Source: Desulfobulbaceae bacterium (GTDB taxonomy: Bacteria; Desulfobacterota; Desulfobulbia; Desulfobulbales; Desulfocapsaceae). From it: a DNA stretch of 6,570 bases. The DNA lies in contig JAHEMX010000216.1 in the NCBI GenBank assembly GCA_024643445.1, positions 1-6,570 of the forward strand, read 5' to 3'. Under the pieces are notes generated by a model that did no database searches, was not told the DNA's origin, and saw only the letters and a program-made list of their open reading frames with translations. The position numbers and the translations under genes were made by a program. This document shows, piece by piece, positions 6,431 through 6,570 of the stretch (position 1 is its first letter; each line of letters opens with the position of its first letter).

Positions 6431-6459
6431 TTCATATTCTATATGATTTTAGATGTCAA
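6431..6459 (-). promoter_or_regulatory. Sigma70-like promoter of the regulator and operon
   Basis: On the minus strand a perfect -35 TTGACA (6459-6454) is followed after exactly 17 bp by TATGAA (6436-6431), which matches four of six bases of the -10 consensus. The predicted start near 6424 gives a leader of about 54 bases before the ATG at 6370. Operator copies 2 and 3 overlap the start site, the -10 and the spacer, which fits repression by the adjacent GntR protein. No gene is supported in the remaining 6460-6570; a promoter for a divergent gene beyond the edge cannot be excluded. Confidence 0.62.
6434..6449. promoter_or_regulatory. Operator copy 3 (imperfect), inside the promoter spacer
   Basis: ATATTCTATATGATTT matches 13 of 16 bases of the perfect palindrome at 6412-6427. 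Copies 1 and 3 share the direct repeat CTATATGAT (6395-6403 and 6439-6447), 44 bp apart. This copy lies between the -35 and -10 boxes and overlaps the -10. Confidence 0.62.
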
Positions 6460-6570
6460 CCTCTATTTGGACCTCTTCCAACGCTATTTTCCCGGCCGCT
6501 CCAGACCTCGTCTTATCGCGCCAAACAGGCTTGAAAACAAGAAACGGTGAGAAATTGGCAGGATAGAATT

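Noticed and set aside
5834..6550. Plus-strand ORF of 238 codons antisense to the GntR regulator and its promoter
   Set aside because: It crosses the operators and promoter and has no recognisable features; the minus frame is a clear GntR/FCD protein.
6449..6570. Minus-strand frame open from the right edge to a TAA at 6451-6449, possibly the end of an upstream gene
   Set aside because: About 39 open codons is not unusual by chance, and it overlaps the TTGACA box and operator copy 3. It cannot be supported without sequence beyond the edge.
6561..6570. Possible fourth operator half-site (ATAGAAT) at the right edge
   Set aside because: Only seven bases match one arm of copy 3, the spacing does not fit the 22 bp pattern, and the window ends there.

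Overview
The window looks like one transcription unit from a Gram-negative bacterium, most likely a proteobacterium or relative. Every gene I can support lies on the minus strand, so transcription runs from high to low coordinates. The Gram-negative call rests on two things: a substrate-binding protein with a Sec signal peptide but no lipobox cysteine (a free periplasmic protein), and an ABC importer built around it. Base composition is moderate in G+C with good Shine-Dalgarno sites. Genus and species cannot be read from the sequence.

Layout in the order of transcription: (1) a promoter region at 6371-6570 with a sigma70-like promoter (TTGACA, 17 bp, TATGAA) and three copies of an ATCCTATAGGAT-like palindrome spaced exactly 22 bp apart; (2) a GntR/FadR-type (FCD) repressor, 5666-6370; (3) an atypical short-chain dehydrogenase/reductase without the YxxxK pair, 4841-5620; (4) a 56-codon small ORF, 4652-4822, that appears coding but is unrecognised; (5) a NitT/TauT-type periplasmic binding protein, 3561-4547, followed directly by a strong stem-loop; (6) ABC permease, ATPase and second permease, 2702-3466, 1911-2705 and 1141-1896, with a 4 bp ATGA overlap and a 14 bp gap between them; (7) a DRE-TIM metallolyase of the homocitrate/isopropylmalate synthase type, 1-1040, whose C-terminus runs off the left edge of the window.

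Working model (inference): the regulator represses its own operon and is released by the transported compound or a product of it. The binding protein and the two-permease importer take up a small organic molecule, probably an anion. The dehydrogenase and the Claisen-condensing synthase act on it or on a downstream keto acid. The substrate is not identifiable from sequence. No mobile element, CRISPR array, tRNA or rRNA was seen. The most unusual elements are the helically phased triple operator, the unannotated small ORF between the dehydrogenase and the binding protein, the degenerate SDR active site, and a NifV-like synthase placed in a transporter operon rather than in nif, leucine or lysine genes.
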